DNA of 64,000 bases from Persicaria tinctoria (GCA_037127255.1 JBANSL010000013.1:61084688-61148687); one strand, 5' to 3'; shown: positions 1-10,528, numbered from the stretch's first letter. A program made the numbers and translations. The notes: a model not told the origin generated them from the letters alone.

Positions 1-645
1 AATAATGCATTTCATTGTGACTTCCCTTTACTATGCAATTTCATGCTATATCTCTAATGAATCCAATTTTTCATCATCGTGTTCAATTAAACCTTCCATG
101 ACACTTAATTCAAAATTTTGATGGGGTTATAAAAATAAACTTTGGAAAATAACATGTAAGCATATAGATTTATAACAATTCCAAAGTAACCATGCATAAA
201 CAATTCACAAAATATGCACAAATAATGTCAAATATGGTCAAATATGCATAAAGTAAGCCCTTCCCCCACCACTTACTTAAACATTACAGTGTCTTCACTG
301 TATCAAAACGAGGGTAAAGAAAGAAACTTACTAGACAGTTGTGCAGAACGTCGGAATCGAGTGCTGAATAAGCTGCAGAAGTGGTCAATATCGAGGATAG
401 TAGTCGATGTCGACTAGAATACTCGATCTCGAGTAAGTTGAAACCTCGGGATGGCCTTTATCTCGACCACATGCTCTTCTGCAACCTTTCTCACCTGCAA
501 ATCTCGTTAGATAGATAATATCCACAATAGCAAAACTCAAAACTAATGTTTCAAAACCAAAAACCAAAAGCAAAGATACCTAAAACAAATACTAAAAACT
601 TATTGTTTTGTTACAAGCTCTAGACTTTAAAGTCTCTAGGCCGAC
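1..645. other. AT-rich stretch, no gene recognised
   Basis: No reading frame here resembles a known protein. The 62-codon minus-strand frame at 385-573 has no recognisable motif and begins in AT-rich sequence. The stretch lies on the downstream side of a minus-strand gypsy gag remnant, so it may be decayed retrotransposon interior, but nothing in the sequence proves this. Confidence 0.4.
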
Positions 646-790
646 TTCTTCCGTTTAAGCTCAAGGTGGCATTTGCAGCGCCTATGTAGACACTTATCAT
701 TCGGATGAGTTGGATCTCCACAGACAGAGCAAGGTCTAGGCTACTGAGGTTGATTCATTTCCGCAACCATCTTGTTCACTAGCTCAGTAA
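646..790 (-). pseudogene. Zinc-knuckle remnant of a Ty3/gypsy gag
   Basis: Read on the minus strand, 731 down to 690 encodes a CCHC knuckle with exact spacing (C-x2-C-x4-H-x4-C; CSVCGDPTHPNDKC), followed by a basic tail. This motif binds RNA in retrotransposon nucleocapsid, and the Cys/His-Pro style resembles Athila-type gypsy gag proteins. An in-frame stop lies just upstream of the knuckle, so the piece is dead. It has the same strand as the gag core at 2010-2812 and is probably the same gag, separated from it by inserted DNA (about 801-2000). Confidence 0.6.
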
Positions 791-827
791 GCCTATCTAA
801 GGGCATGTTTGGCATTCACATTTTTTT

Positions 828-917
828 AATCTAGCTCAAGATTATAATCTAGTTTAAGATTATAATCTAGATGAAAATTGCAATCTAGCTTAAGATTATA
901 ATCTAGCTTAAGATTGG
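828..917. repeat. Five tandem copies of an 18-bp unit
   Basis: AATCTAGCTCAAGATTAT and close variants recur head to tail at 828, 846, 864, 882 and 900. Each unit is partly palindromic (AATCTAG...AGATTAT), so the array can fold. It lies just inside the left edge of the candidate MITE-like insertion. Confidence 0.85.
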
Positions 918-1192
918 ACATCTTGTTTGACATGAAAATTGATTATTCATGCTAATGTTTTGAGATTAAATGGTAAAATTACCAAAATGAGTATTAATAA
1001 ATGAAAGACAAAAATGAGTCTATTTTATTTGATGCATGAGTTTACAACCGGTCATATTTGGCTTGGGCTATAAACTTCTTTTAAAAAGGAAAAAAAATAC
1101 ATGAATTTAATTGGTGGATGAATTTGGGATTTATTAAAATCTTATAAATTAATAATGAGTAATTTAATTTTCTTACATAAAGATACTTTAAT

Positions 1193-1350
1193 AAATTGTG
1201 GATTTCAAATTAAGGATGAATATTGTTTTGAATATATTGAGATGAGTTTGACAACTTTTACGACATTTTATAAATTGTGTATTTTAAATTAAGGATGAAT
1301 ATTATTTTGAACATATTGAGATGAGCATGACAAGTTTTAGGACATCTTTA
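1193..1350. repeat. 79-bp tandem duplication
   Basis: A block beginning AAATTGTGGATTTC at 1193 is repeated at 1272 with scattered substitutions; both copies contain AAATTAAGGATGAATATT and ATTGAGATGAG. No coding potential is seen. Confidence 0.8.
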
Positions 1351-1476
1351 AATTAAATAAAAAATTTGAGTTGCATTACGTAATTTAAGTGGGTAAATTT
1401 TTAATAGTTCGAGTAACAACGGGCTAATTTTATAATTTCTCAAAAATCATAATCTAAGCTAATCCTAAAAGAGCCC

Positions 1477-1656
1477 GTATAAAAACTAAAAAGGGCCTCC
1501 TCTTTTCACCCATAGCCGCTCTTCTCTGTTCACACATATCCAAATCTGCTTCTCCTTCAATTCAGCACGAGACTCCTTCCATGGCTCCTCATTTCTTCCA
1601 CGTACCTATCTCGTCCATGGCTCCTCTTTTCTTCCACGTACCCATCTCGTCCTCCT

Positions 1657-1721
<65 letters not shown>

Positions 1722-2009
1722 CTCCCCCTTCCGCCCTCCTCTATGGCTCTGCCCACACGGGCATCAGCGATGGAGCCAGATCTAGAGGGGACGCCACTGG
1801 ATACGTAAATCTTGCCTCGTCCACCATGGCTTGCAAAGAACTTGAAGAGAGGAGAGGGACAATTTTGTCCTTTATAAGTTCAAACGCTCTTCCATTTCAT
1901 CTAATGTTTTCAATGGGGAGCTGCAGATAAACCGCTTACAGAGCGTCTGCGGGAGATGAAGAGATGGCGTTTTTAAAATGTTGTTGTATTGCCAAACATG
2001 AAAATGCGG
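1477..2009. other. Non-coding stretch with a short duplicated frame
   Basis: A 75-codon plus-strand frame (1581-1808) starts with a tandem duplication of about 36 bp (ATGGCTCCTC...CCACGTACC, twice) and then consists largely of Ser/Leu from a CT microsatellite. I do not regard it as a gene. The rest shows no motif. It separates the two gag remnants on the minus strand. Confidence 0.4.
1664..1720. repeat. CT dinucleotide microsatellite
   Basis: An uninterrupted CT run of roughly 28 repeats, flanked by pyrimidine-rich sequence. Confidence 0.95.
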
Positions 2010-2812
2010 AGCGTTTTCATAACGCTATACAAAACGCTTTGATCATCCTCGGGTATACCATGTTTTGGACAATTACCCTCATAAAGATATAACACTAGAT
2101 CATCCTCGGGTATACCATGTTGTGGGAAATTACCCTTAAGCTTTTTGAACCGCTCAACATACTCAAAGACTCTCCGTAGGTGATTGCTCAATACTAGATA
2201 GCTCCTTCTTGAGTTTGTTGAGGGGAGTAGAAGGAGAATACTTTTGAAGAAAAGCTTTCATCAATTCAAACCAAGTAGTAAGGCTCTCAGGGGTAGGTAA
2301 TAAAGCCAATCGATTGCCGAATCTTTCAAGGTAAAGGGGAACACTCTCAACATCAATTGGTAATCGGTAAGGCTTTGGGGTCTAAGTCTGCCACTCACAC
2401 TCACAAAGGTTGCAAGGTTTTTGTTTGGTTCCTCCCCAAGCAATCCATGAAAGTAGGGTAAAATAGTAGACCAATTCGACTTATACTCAATTTTTGAACC
2501 CTTAGGGAGATTAGGAAGTCTAATTGCAAGTGGTTGAGCACTCAAATTAGGTTCCTTTAGGTTTCTCAGGGTCCTTCTTGACGGATTAACAACTTTGTCT
2601 CCCTTCTCCTTATGTGTGTCAAATTCAAGCCTCCTTTTCAACCTAAAATATCGTTCAATCTCGGGATCAAAAGACAAAAGTATTGAATCAGAAGATCGAG
2701 TTTGAAGCATACAAGGACACAAAAGACTCAAAGAAAAAGAAAAATAAAAAGGAATCAATGATAAAAAAAATAAGGAAAAGCAAACTCCTTTCTTCCCCGA
2801 CAACGGCGCCAA
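2010..2812 (-). pseudogene. Athila-type gypsy gag (capsid region), frameshifted
   Basis: The minus-strand frame from 2812 to 2261 carries the order typical of plant Athila-like gag: a DPEIER block, an RTLRNL-x-PNL block, a PNLPKGSKIEYKS block, FHGLLGEEPNKNL, LRVFPFTLKDSAIDWLYYLP. Capsid forms the particle shell that packages the element RNA. Homology continues downstream in other frames (KAFLQKYSPSTP, then VERFKKL and HGIPEDD), so the gene is frameshifted near 2255 and has a stop near 2180. A segment around HGIPEDD is duplicated in tandem (about 2040-2140). The reading begins close to the PBS, as expected for an element whose 5' LTR lies at 2821-3700. Confidence 0.8.
2794..2811 (-). promoter_or_regulatory. 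Primer-binding site, tRNA-Asp type
   Basis: On the minus strand this reads TGGCGCCGTTGTCGGGGA, matching the TGGCGCCGTTGCCGGGGA site of Athila-group elements with one difference. It would prime minus-strand DNA synthesis. It lies 9 bp internal to the LTR end, between LTR and gag, which fixes the orientation of the element. Confidence 0.85.
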
Positions 2813-2820
2813 GAATTTGG

Positions 2821-3700
2821 TGCAGGGCGAACGGCGTTGGCAATTTCGCCCTTTCCCAAATAGTAATAATATTCTAACTCAAAGCTCAAAACCAATAGTT
2901 TAGTAAATCAATGACTTGATAAATCAAACAACTACTAGTATAGCGATGAATTCTGGAGTCAAACCCACAGAGAAGAACGGTTGTTATGCAATGTTTCTAA
3001 CAATGATTCTTATGACAAAAGCAATGATTTGTAGCAAATTGATAACAAAGTGAAGTAAAAAGAAATACGATTGCAAAGTATTGATAATAAGATAGATGAG
3101 ATATTTAACCTGTAATTCTATGACAATGGTTGAGATTCATGGTCCTAGGACTAATTCATTAATTATTTATAAGCATATGTCGAGTTGACTAATGTTGAAG
3201 GATCCGCAGGGATACAATCATCTTATTCAATATCACTAAAGAATAACATTAAACACTCAAGTTCTTAGACCAACTGGCACATCGATTCAATGCAATTAAG
3301 ACACAATTGGAACAACCCTAATCGGCCCTAGTCAACAACTAACGACATAGATCAATCGAAATAAGAATCTTCGGATCCAAATCGCAATTGATGATCTCGG
3401 CGTAACGGCGGGCGCCGCCCTATGATGCGAACGACTTTCTTCTTTGCTTCGATGTTGTGCTTCCTTGCTCCTTTGTAGCTCCCTTCTAAATTTCAATATG
3501 CTCCAAAACATGTCTCCTAAGCTCTTCCAAGATCTCATCCAAGGTCGGAATGTAAAAGTGCAGAATAAACACTAAAAGACGTAGATTCCGAACTCGAATA
3601 CTTCACAAGCAAGATATCAAACTAGACTAAGACACATGCAAAACTCCAACTAAATGCAATAAGAAGTACCTATAATACATATATGAAATATGCATTATCA
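2821..3700 (-). mobile_element. 5' LTR of the Athila-type element
   Basis: On the minus strand the LTR starts TGATAATGCATATTTC at 3700 and ends CCCTGCA at 2821 (880 bp), next to the PBS. It contains the GC-rich patch around 3400-3420 common in these LTRs. No second copy is present in the window, so the element is truncated or continues out of view. A related LTR begins at 56520 on the plus strand, and more distant relatives are at 33984, 39138-39705 and 53485-53950. Confidence 0.75.
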
Positions 3701-4036
3701 TTATTATTATTTTTAAATTCTTGGGCAACCGTTTTGACTATTTCCCTAATAACTTTCAGATATTGACCATTTCGATAATAAGTTTTCGATTTTTCTCTAT
3801 TTGGAAAACAAATGCCCAGAAAAAGATACGATAAAAATTCGACAAATTTAGACTTATAATATAAAATGATTCGAAGATTCTTTATCAAGGTTTTTATTTA
3901 TTACATTTGAGACTATAAAATTATACACTTACTTATCGGCAAAGCAAGGACGATTTACGAGTTCAGACCAGGAAAAGGTTCATGCTTCTAATTCGATGAG
4001 CTTTGCCTCTTAGGGAAAGCTACAGGAACAATATTA
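3701..4036. other. No gene seen
   Basis: AT-rich sequence flanking the LTR. A 72-codon minus-strand frame (3670-3888) overlaps the LTR end and has no recognisable features. Confidence 0.4.
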
Positions 4037-4038
4037 TA

Positions 4039-4240
4039 CTCCATCCGTTCATTAATAAGTGTCGTTTGACTTTTTGACACGTTTTTTAAGGAGCTAAAAA
4101 CTTTATAAAATATTAACTTTTTATTAATTTTTTAAAATAATTTTAAACTTATAACTAATATGTATAAAATTATAAAAAAAATCAACTCCTTAAACAACGT
4201 GCCAAAAAATCAAACATTCCTTATTTCTGAACGGATGTAG
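4039..4240. mobile_element. Stowaway MITE
   Basis: Ends are CTCCATCCGTTC and GAACGGATGTAG, with near-palindromic extension inward (GACACGTT... versus ...AACGTGCC), flanked by TA on both sides (4037-4038 and 4241-4242). TIR type and TA target duplication are diagnostic of Stowaway (Tc1/mariner) MITEs. The 202-bp element has no coding capacity. Confidence 0.9.
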
Positions 4241-4382
4241 TATTTAATAAACGGGGCAATAATACTCTAACTGATTTGATCCATCAAATAATCTTCACTG
4301 CAAACTTCTAAGCCAAGGTACAGACAAAGAAAGACAAAACACAAAGAAAAAAGATGAAACTACCAAGATGGGCCAAATTTCC
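4241..4382. other. Short spacer, no gene
   Basis: Nothing recognisable between the Stowaway element and the first LINE-like codons. Confidence 0.4.
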
Positions 4383-4967
4383 TAGAGGCGTTTACAAACT
4401 GAACATAACGGACCCCTCGTTCCATTCCTCTTCTTTGCTGACGACATTATGATTTTTGCTAGATCAAATTCGGAAGCATGCCTTTCGGTTAAAAATATTC
4501 TAGATGACTATTGTCAGATCTCATGACAAAAAAGTGAATTACCAAAAATCTGTTTTCCAAGCTACAAAAGGGATCACTAATGACCAAAAACAAAGAATTC
4601 AATCTGAGCTATAAATTTCTAACCAAACGTTTCTTGAAACATATCTTGGTTGCCCTATCAATAATGGTAGAGTTAACAAGAATTCTTTCAAAGATGTCCT
4701 CGGGAAAACAAAGAATCAATTAACAAAGTGGAGGGTCAATGTACTTACTCAGCAAGGAAGAGCGACTTTAGTAAAGACAAATCTAGCTGCAAAACCCTCT
4801 TATATAATGCATAACTTTATGCTCCCAACAACCATTTATAAAGAACTAGATCAAATAAATAGATGCTTCTTTTGGAACAAAGACTCCAAATATAAACCAC
4901 TCATTAGATGGGACAAAGTATGCAGACCAAAGAATGAAGGGGGCTAGGACTCCAAAAAGCGAAAGAC

Positions 4968-5618
4968 GTGAACAAAGCACTTCAAATGAAACTGCTATGG
5001 AAAATTCTTGCAGAACCACAAAATGAATGGGTTAAAATTGTGAAAGGAAATTACCTAAAAGACATCGAAATATGGGATTATGTTAAGAAGAAAAACACGT
5101 CATGGCAATGGGCAAAACTGGTGGAATTAAAAGACGAGTTCTGCGAAGGATTGATTTGGCAAATTGGAAATGGGAAAACCATAAAATTTTGGAAGGGTAA
5201 ATGGATAAACTCATATATTGATCTTCTAGAATTACGTCTTCATGACCAAATAAAACAACAGGAGACAATTGAACTATACATAAACCCAGACAAGACATGG
5301 AATAGAGATAAACTAAGAGAAAACCTCCCTCATAATGTGGTGGACCAAATTTGTCAGATCTTTATCCTTACAAATGAAATTGAAGATAGACTGTATTGGA
5401 AATCTAGTAAGAACGATTGGTTTTCCACGACCAGTGCCCTTGATCACATCACACGAGCAAGAAGAGCAAACACGGATAAATTAGAGTGGATTTGTAAAAT
5501 TGACTGCCCGCCAAAAATAAAAAACTTCCTTTGGAAAAATCTATTAAATGGCATACCCACGAAAATTAGACTGCGAAACAAAGGTGTTCATGTTCCTCTG
5601 GAGTGCCCGCTCTGCTAA
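4968..5618 (+). pseudogene. LINE ORF2 fragment, RT C terminus to zf-RVT
   Basis: A 216-codon open stretch of the LINE polyprotein. It begins at KALQMKLLWK, follows the usual plant order (WVKIVKGNY, IGNGKTIKFWKGKWI), and ends in zf-RVT with WICKIDCPPKIKNFLWK and CPLC before a stop. The upstream frame is the same protein separated by a stop at about 4946; downstream homology (FHEDETHIFSEC) continues past the stop. It is not an independent gene. Confidence 0.75.
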
Positions 5619-5952
5619 CACTTTCATGAAGACGAGACTCACATATTTTCCGAATGTCATGTTACGTTGACTTTGATGGGTAAAAAGGATAAGCAAATCG
5701 AACGAAAAGTGCTAACCACTAATAAAGTCGACAAAGCATACAAAGATATAATTATGGAAATTTTTACCAAGCTAACGCCCGAACAAAGTTCGATTCTGGC
5801 ATTCTCACTGTGGGGAATATGGTCCTTTAGAAACAAAATTTTATTTGATAACAATGACACGAGGAGTATCGATGATTGGATCAAAACTGTTGAAGTACAA
5901 ATGCGAATAAGCTGGAAAAAAAAAAGCACAATCCGAGTAAATTGATAACGAT

Positions 5953-6501
5953 ATGGAAACCAAGAAACCAAACACTCTCCAAAAAGAGGTAAGAAGAAAA
6001 AAGATCGTCAAATGGGAAAAACCTAAAAATGGGTTCGTCAAACTCAATTTTGATGGTGTTAAAGTTGCCTCGGGTCTTGCCGCGTCAGGATTCGTTATAC
6101 GGGACTGCGATGGTACTGTTCTGGCCTACGGGGTTCAAGCCCATGACTCGGCTTCTATATTACAAGCCGAATGTTTCGGCCTCCATGCGGGGCTTCGGGA
6201 AGCTGTTAGGATGGGTTGCTCGTGTCTGAAGGTGGAGGGAGACTCTCTTGTGACTATCAATGGTATCAAAGGCACTTGGAAGGTCCTGTGGGAAGTTGAG
6301 ATGCTCATTTCGGATGCCCTCGGACTATGTCGAGCGTTTTCCAAGGTCACCTTCAAGCACATTTACAGGGAAGGTAATCGTGTTGCTGACAAGTTAGCGC
6401 ATATCGGACTCTCGACGACACTGAGTGTTGCGTTTCCCCTGACAGATATTGAAAGTCTCGTCCGTCGGGACGCTCTTGGGCATTGGTCCAACCGTGGTTG
6501 A
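5953..6501 (+). CDS. LINE-derived RNase H domain, open frame
   Basis: A 182-codon frame matches the RVT_3 RNase H found at the C terminus of some plant L1 elements. It would degrade RNA in RNA/DNA hybrids. All four catalytic acids are visible: D34 (LNFDG), E73 (QAECFGL), D97 (EGDS) and D146 (NRVADKLAH). It is out of frame with the preceding LINE piece (5667-5945), so the ATG at 5953 is only the first Met of an open stretch. Its base composition is clearly more GC-rich than the AT-rich RT part. I infer a relic rather than a working gene. Confidence 0.7.
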   Translation: METKKPNTLQKEVRRKKIVKWEKPKNGFVKLNFDGVKVASGLAASGFVIRDCDGTVLAYGVQAHDSASILQAECFGLHAGLREAVRMGCSCLKVEGDSLVTINGIKGTWKVLWEVEMLISDALGLCRAFSKVTFKHIYREGNRVADKLAHIGLSTTLSVAFPLTDIESLVRRDALGHWSNRG

Positions 6502-6539
6502 CCAGGCCCAAATCTTTGCCTTGTATCAAAAAAAAAAAA

Positions 6540-7189
6540 AGATGCCTTTGCAAAAATATCTAGTGCTTGCAATATTAATTGGAGTAATAATTAGGATAAT
6601 GCTGGTCGGATTATTGATATGCTTCAGTGTATGATTCCGCTAGAAACAGTCCTACAAACATAGGTTGCAGTCGTATCTACTAGACTAAAGCTAGCAATCA
6701 CGAATAACATTAGAAAGCATATAGTTGAAGAATAAAGGTGTAACGGCAGCCCGCAATAGAAGTTCGTCAACACATTGTGAGATAATTCGAACCATCGAAG
6801 AAATACATATGCTCAAAAGGAAGTTCGATCCAGCTCCATCAGCTTCAAACACTGCTACAGAGAATGAAATTCTACTACTGATTTCATTACAAAAATATAT
6901 AATACAGTGATTTGTAATATGAATACTCTCTCAGTCCGATGAATTGAGATCTTTATAACATGATTCTCATGATGATCAAAGCTGAGCTTTGCCTAGTGAA
7001 AGATAGCCTAAAAGCGTACTATAACCAACAAAAATAAAAATATTGCACACAACAAGCTCTACATATGAGCAAATTAATTAAGTAGCAAAGAAACGATGTT
7101 AATTGCATATCATACAAAGTATGTTTTCATGCAGGCCGATTCATCAAATTGAAATTAGATCGACTGATCACATCACCTATCAAACTTAA
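6540..7189. other. Intergenic, no gene recognised
   Basis: Between the LINE tail and the 3' end of the glycosyltransferase. A 61-codon plus-strand frame at 6725-6910 has no recognisable motif. The part next to 7190 is likely 3' untranslated sequence of the minus-strand gene. Confidence 0.4.
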
Positions 7190-9431
7190 CTAAACCTTGC
7201 TTTCCCATTTTTGTGCAATCATATTGAGAGCTCTAGTGGATGAGCCATCCTCACTCACCGCAACCGAAGCTCTGCATCCTTGAGCTCCTCCATCCGACGC
7301 CGAACTCTCTTCCCTTCCTCTCCTTCCATTAACTCAACGACCACTCTCGCAATCTCGTCACCTCGGAAAACTCCATCCTCACCGGGCAAGAGCCTAAGCC
7401 CAACTCTCAGGTCCTCGGCCAGCATACCAGCATTCATCCTTTGCTCTGCATAGAGCGGCCATGTCATCAACGGTACCCCATGGACCACGCTCTCGAGCAC
7501 CGAGTTCCAGCCACAATGGGTCAATAACCCGCCGGTTGAACCATGGCTCAAGACCTCGATCTGCGGGACCCACACTGGCACAACGAGACCCCTGCTAGCG
7601 GTCTGCTCCAAGAACCCTTCTAGCAGGGTCCTCAGCGGGTCGCTATGACCGTCCACACTGAAAAAGGTTGCATTGGAGACGGAGTCATTAGGCATTCTAA
7701 TCACCCGCAGGAACCGTTGCTTGCTCCTCTCCAGCCCAATTGCAAGCTCTTCCTGCTGCTCACGCCCTAGGGTCCCACCGCTCCCAAAATTGACAAATAA
7801 AACCGAGCCACGTGGCTGCTTGTCCAACCACTTCAAGCACTCAGGCCTATCATATAGCTTATCGGCCGAACCGGTCTGCACGAGCAGCCCGATAGAATAA
7901 ATCGGGGGCTTGCTTGGATCGGTTTGCGAAAGAGCACTGATTGCTCCGTCTTCAAGAGCGTCAAAGGAATTGACCAAAACACTCTCGGTCAGGCCGTACC
8001 TCCTGGAGTGGTGGAGGAGCCATTTGTAGGCATCGTCCTTCCGGTCCTGAACCGGATCCGCCAAATCACTGTCGTGAACCGGAATGCATCCGGGAAACCG
8101 AACCGGTTCGGACAAATTGGCGTACTCTGACGAAATCGTCCGGTCGAGTGTCTCGAGGTGGAGGATGAGGGAGAGCGTCATGGCGGTGGAAGGGAAGAAG
8201 ATGTACGAGGGGAGGCCGAATTTGGGGGCGACGTCGAAGGCGTCGGTGCCGAAGAGGTCAACGACGAGGGCGGCGACTCGGGGTAGGTGGGCGAGGAGGT
8301 CGCGGAGGGAGGGGAGGGAGCGGCAGGGCCGGTCCTACTGTTATATAGGCCCGGGGCAAACAAAAATTTTGGGCCCTAATAATTTAAAATTGAATTAATT
8401 ATAAAAAAATAAAATAAAAGCTACATTCTAGCAAACAAAAATATATTTCAATCACTAAAAATCCATTTATTTCCTACAATAGAATACTAACTTTCATCCA
8501 TTAACACAAATATGTCATTTACGAGTCACACATGTTTTTTCAAGAAAATTGAAACTACTTAATATATAAAATATCAATTTTTTTATAAATAAAACACAAT
8601 AACAAGGATCGATAAAATAAGCAAGTACATAAACACGACAACAACAAAACTAATTGACAATAATAATACTACATGCCCAAAGACGTTATAATTTATACTA
8701 TGTAGTTAATAAAAGAAATGGTAAGAAAATAAAATTTTAAAATGAAATGGGTTTAATTTTGGAATAATTTTTAAATAATTTTATTAAATGTTATAAATTA
8801 TATTAACGCAACTCAACCCAAGCATCTTGTTTCTATACATTTTTTCAAATGACTTGTGAGTTGCTCTTGATTATGTGTTTATACATTCTTGTTGCTCGTT
8901 ATTATACCACCACTAATTATGGGTCTATTCTGTTTTTTTCTAAAACAAGGGAAGAAGAAGTTACGGGCCAAAACAAATTTGAGCTTATTCTCTAAAAGAG
9001 GAATGGATTTTAGGGATATTTGGGCCTAAAAATGATAGTTTAAATGTAATATATAAACCCAGATTTTTTTTATTATTGGGCCCCAAATTTTTTCGGGCCC
9101 TGCGCCATCGCCCAGCCTTCCCTTGCCTCTGGGCCGGGCCTGGGGAGCGGGCTATGGTGAGGGAGATGAGGGTCTCGACCTTAGAGGTGGAGGGGGCGTC
9201 AGAGAGGCTGACGGGAGAAAGGAAGACGGCGTGAATGCCGGCGGGGAGGGAGGAGAGGAAGGAGCGGTGGGAGGAGGAAGGAGGGCCGTGGGAGGGGATG
9301 GCGAAGGTGAAGGAGAAGCGCGGGAGGAGGCGCTTGGCGAATTCGAGGAGAGGGATGAGGTGGCCCATGCCGGGGGAGGACAGGAGTACTATTTGGGTTG
9401 GCTGCTGCGTGGTGGCGGAGGCGGCGTCCAT
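7190..9431 (-). pseudogene. UGT72-type UDP-glycosyltransferase, disrupted
   Basis: Family-1 glycosyltransferase; UGT72 members transfer glucose from UDP-glucose to phenolics such as monolignols. The N-terminal exon (9431-9143) starts MDAASATTQQ and has the acceptor-side catalytic His in SSPGMGHLIPLLEFAKRL. Reading resumes at 8323 (RSLPSLRDLLAHL, then FGLPSYIFFPSTAM) and runs to 7255. The 44-residue PSPG donor box is at 7441-7572 (WVPQ...HCGWNSVLESVVHGVP...WPLYAEQ), with its key W, HCGWNS and terminal Q present. Lesions: an 819-bp hAT insertion at codon 96 or so; a frameshift near 7260, after which the usual tail (VSEDGSST...QKWESK) continues in another frame to a stop at 7190; and W to R in the normally RFLWVVR segment. 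Single-exon structure fits the family. The exon is far more GC-rich than its surroundings. Confidence 0.92.
8324..9142. mobile_element. Non-autonomous hAT element inside the UGT gene
   Basis: The element is flanked by a perfect 8-bp target duplication GGGAGCGG (8316-8323 and 9143-9150). Its ends are CAGGGCCGG and CCGGGCCTG, imperfect inverted repeats, and subterminal inverted copies of a GGGGCCCAAAATTT-like block lie at about 8350-8380 and 9070-9110. The 8-bp duplication and CAGGG ends are hAT hallmarks. The 819-bp AT-rich interior has no transposase, so it needs one in trans. Confidence 0.92.
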
Positions 9432-9525
9432 GGCGCCAGGTTGCGGTGAACGTTGGGAAGAAGACGGTGGATGTAATGTGTTGCGGCTTTTTGAAAAGAC
9501 ACAAGTCCAGAGTGTGGGGATCTTT

Positions 9526-9667
9526 GTACACTATTAACTCTAGAAGGGTACCACCTGACAAATTTATTTGTATAAAACAATATCAATTTTTTTTTTGTAC
9601 ACTATTAACTCTACAAGGGTACCACCTGACCAAATTATTTGTATAAAACAATATCAATTTTTTTCAA
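9526..9667. repeat. 71-bp tandem duplication upstream of the UGT
   Basis: GTACACTATTAACTCTA...AAGGGTACCACCTGAC...TTATTTGTATAAAACAATATCAATTTTTT occurs at 9526 and again at 9597 with few changes. It lies about 95-235 bp upstream of the UGT start codon, so the promoter region is duplicated; no standard TATA box is evident in it. Confidence 0.85.
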
Positions 9668-10528
9668 AAAATTATATTTCCTCTTGTATACATTTATATT
9701 CATATATTTATAAAATTTGATCATAAAAAAATCATTAAAAATTTAAATATAATAAAAGTATGAGTCATTTTAGAAAATGAGTTTCTATTTTAATTTATAG
9801 AACATAATTTTTATGATAAAGATTTATAAAAATATAAATATGAGTGCATATAAGGTAAATACTAGTATAGTTCTTCCATCATTGTATAATTTTTTTTATA
9901 TAAATCATTATAACACGAAAAATTAATATTATAAAATTAAATAAAATATTAATAAAAATTAACATAAGATTAGAAATGTATAATTTAATTGTTGAAAAAA
10001 GTACACTTAATATTGCGATAACACCTCATAAAAATGGTTTCCATTTAAAGAAGTATATAGATATAGGTATTTTAAAATAATCTTAATTGAAAGAAAAAAA
10101 TTACTATCATATATTGTAATATTAATAAAAATATTTAACTAAAGAGATAATTTTATTAAAATCACTTAGCCCATTTCCATCGGTGAACTCAAAGTTTCAT
10201 ATTGTGTCCATGTGGGGAAAAAAAAATGGATGAACCCACCAACTACGACTTATTTACAAATACCCAAAAAAATGGTCTTCATGGAATCATGGTCTAATTC
10301 GAAATCTCTTGCATTAGAGGGTTATTTATAGGGAAAAGGGGATAAACAACTTATTTTTTAATGGGTAAGACGTGAAATATAGGTATAAATATGTTTGATT
10401 TTTTTTTATAAAAAAAAATACATATGCAAAATGGGTAGATAAAAATAATTTTTTTTTTAATTTTATCATAAAAAAATTACACAACACTGCTACGTGGCGT
10501 GCCCGGGAAACAACGTGTTTCTCTTATT
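9668..10528. other. AT-rich intergenic stretch
   Basis: Long A/T runs; no frame or motif worth reporting. Confidence 0.4.

Larger units (their letters stand above)
801..1476. mobile_element. Possible MITE-like insertion (weak)
   Basis: The stretch starts with GGGCATGTTTGGCA and, near 1476, ends with a sequence whose reverse complement starts GGGCTCTTTTAGG and then carries an AGCTTAGATTAT-like run also found at the left end. This resembles terminal inverted repeats of PIF/Harbinger-type MITEs. A second candidate right end, TGCCAAACATG near 1990, mirrors CATGTTTGGCA at 804 even better. No clean 3-bp target duplication was found for either. It sits inside a decayed gag, which supports an insertion, but the class is uncertain. 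Confidence 0.3.
4383..6539 (+). mobile_element. 5'-truncated L1-type LINE with poly(A) tail
   Basis: The copy starts within the RT palm: the catalytic FADD motif is at 4434-4445. It continues through the RT thumb region (TYLGCPI, LTQQGRATLVKT, CFFWNKD), the plant LINE zf-RVT region (IDCPPKIKNFLWK, CPLC) and a C-terminal RNase H, and ends in a run of 13 or so A at 6526-6539. Loss of the 5' part is normal for target-primed reverse transcription. Several stops (near 4525, 4610, 4945, 5617) and frameshifts make the RT part dead. I could not find a convincing target duplication. Confidence 0.85.

Noticed and set aside
1560..1575. CAATTCAGCACGAG resembles a cDNA-library adapter
   Set aside because: It differs from the EcoRI adapter sequence and has no vector around it; coincidence is more likely than contamination.
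1581..1808. 75-codon plus-strand frame
   Set aside because: It is mostly a translated CT microsatellite behind a short tandem duplication; no domain.
4340..6560. Target-site duplication for the 5'-truncated LINE
   Set aside because: Only AAAGATG is shared near both edges; too short to support.
8084..8398. Plus-strand frames opposite the UGT gene
   Set aside because: They are antisense readings of GC-rich glycosyltransferase codons.
9123..9561. Gly/Arg-rich plus-strand and Pro-rich minus-strand frames near the UGT start
   Set aside because: Shadows of the UGT N-terminal exon in other frames.
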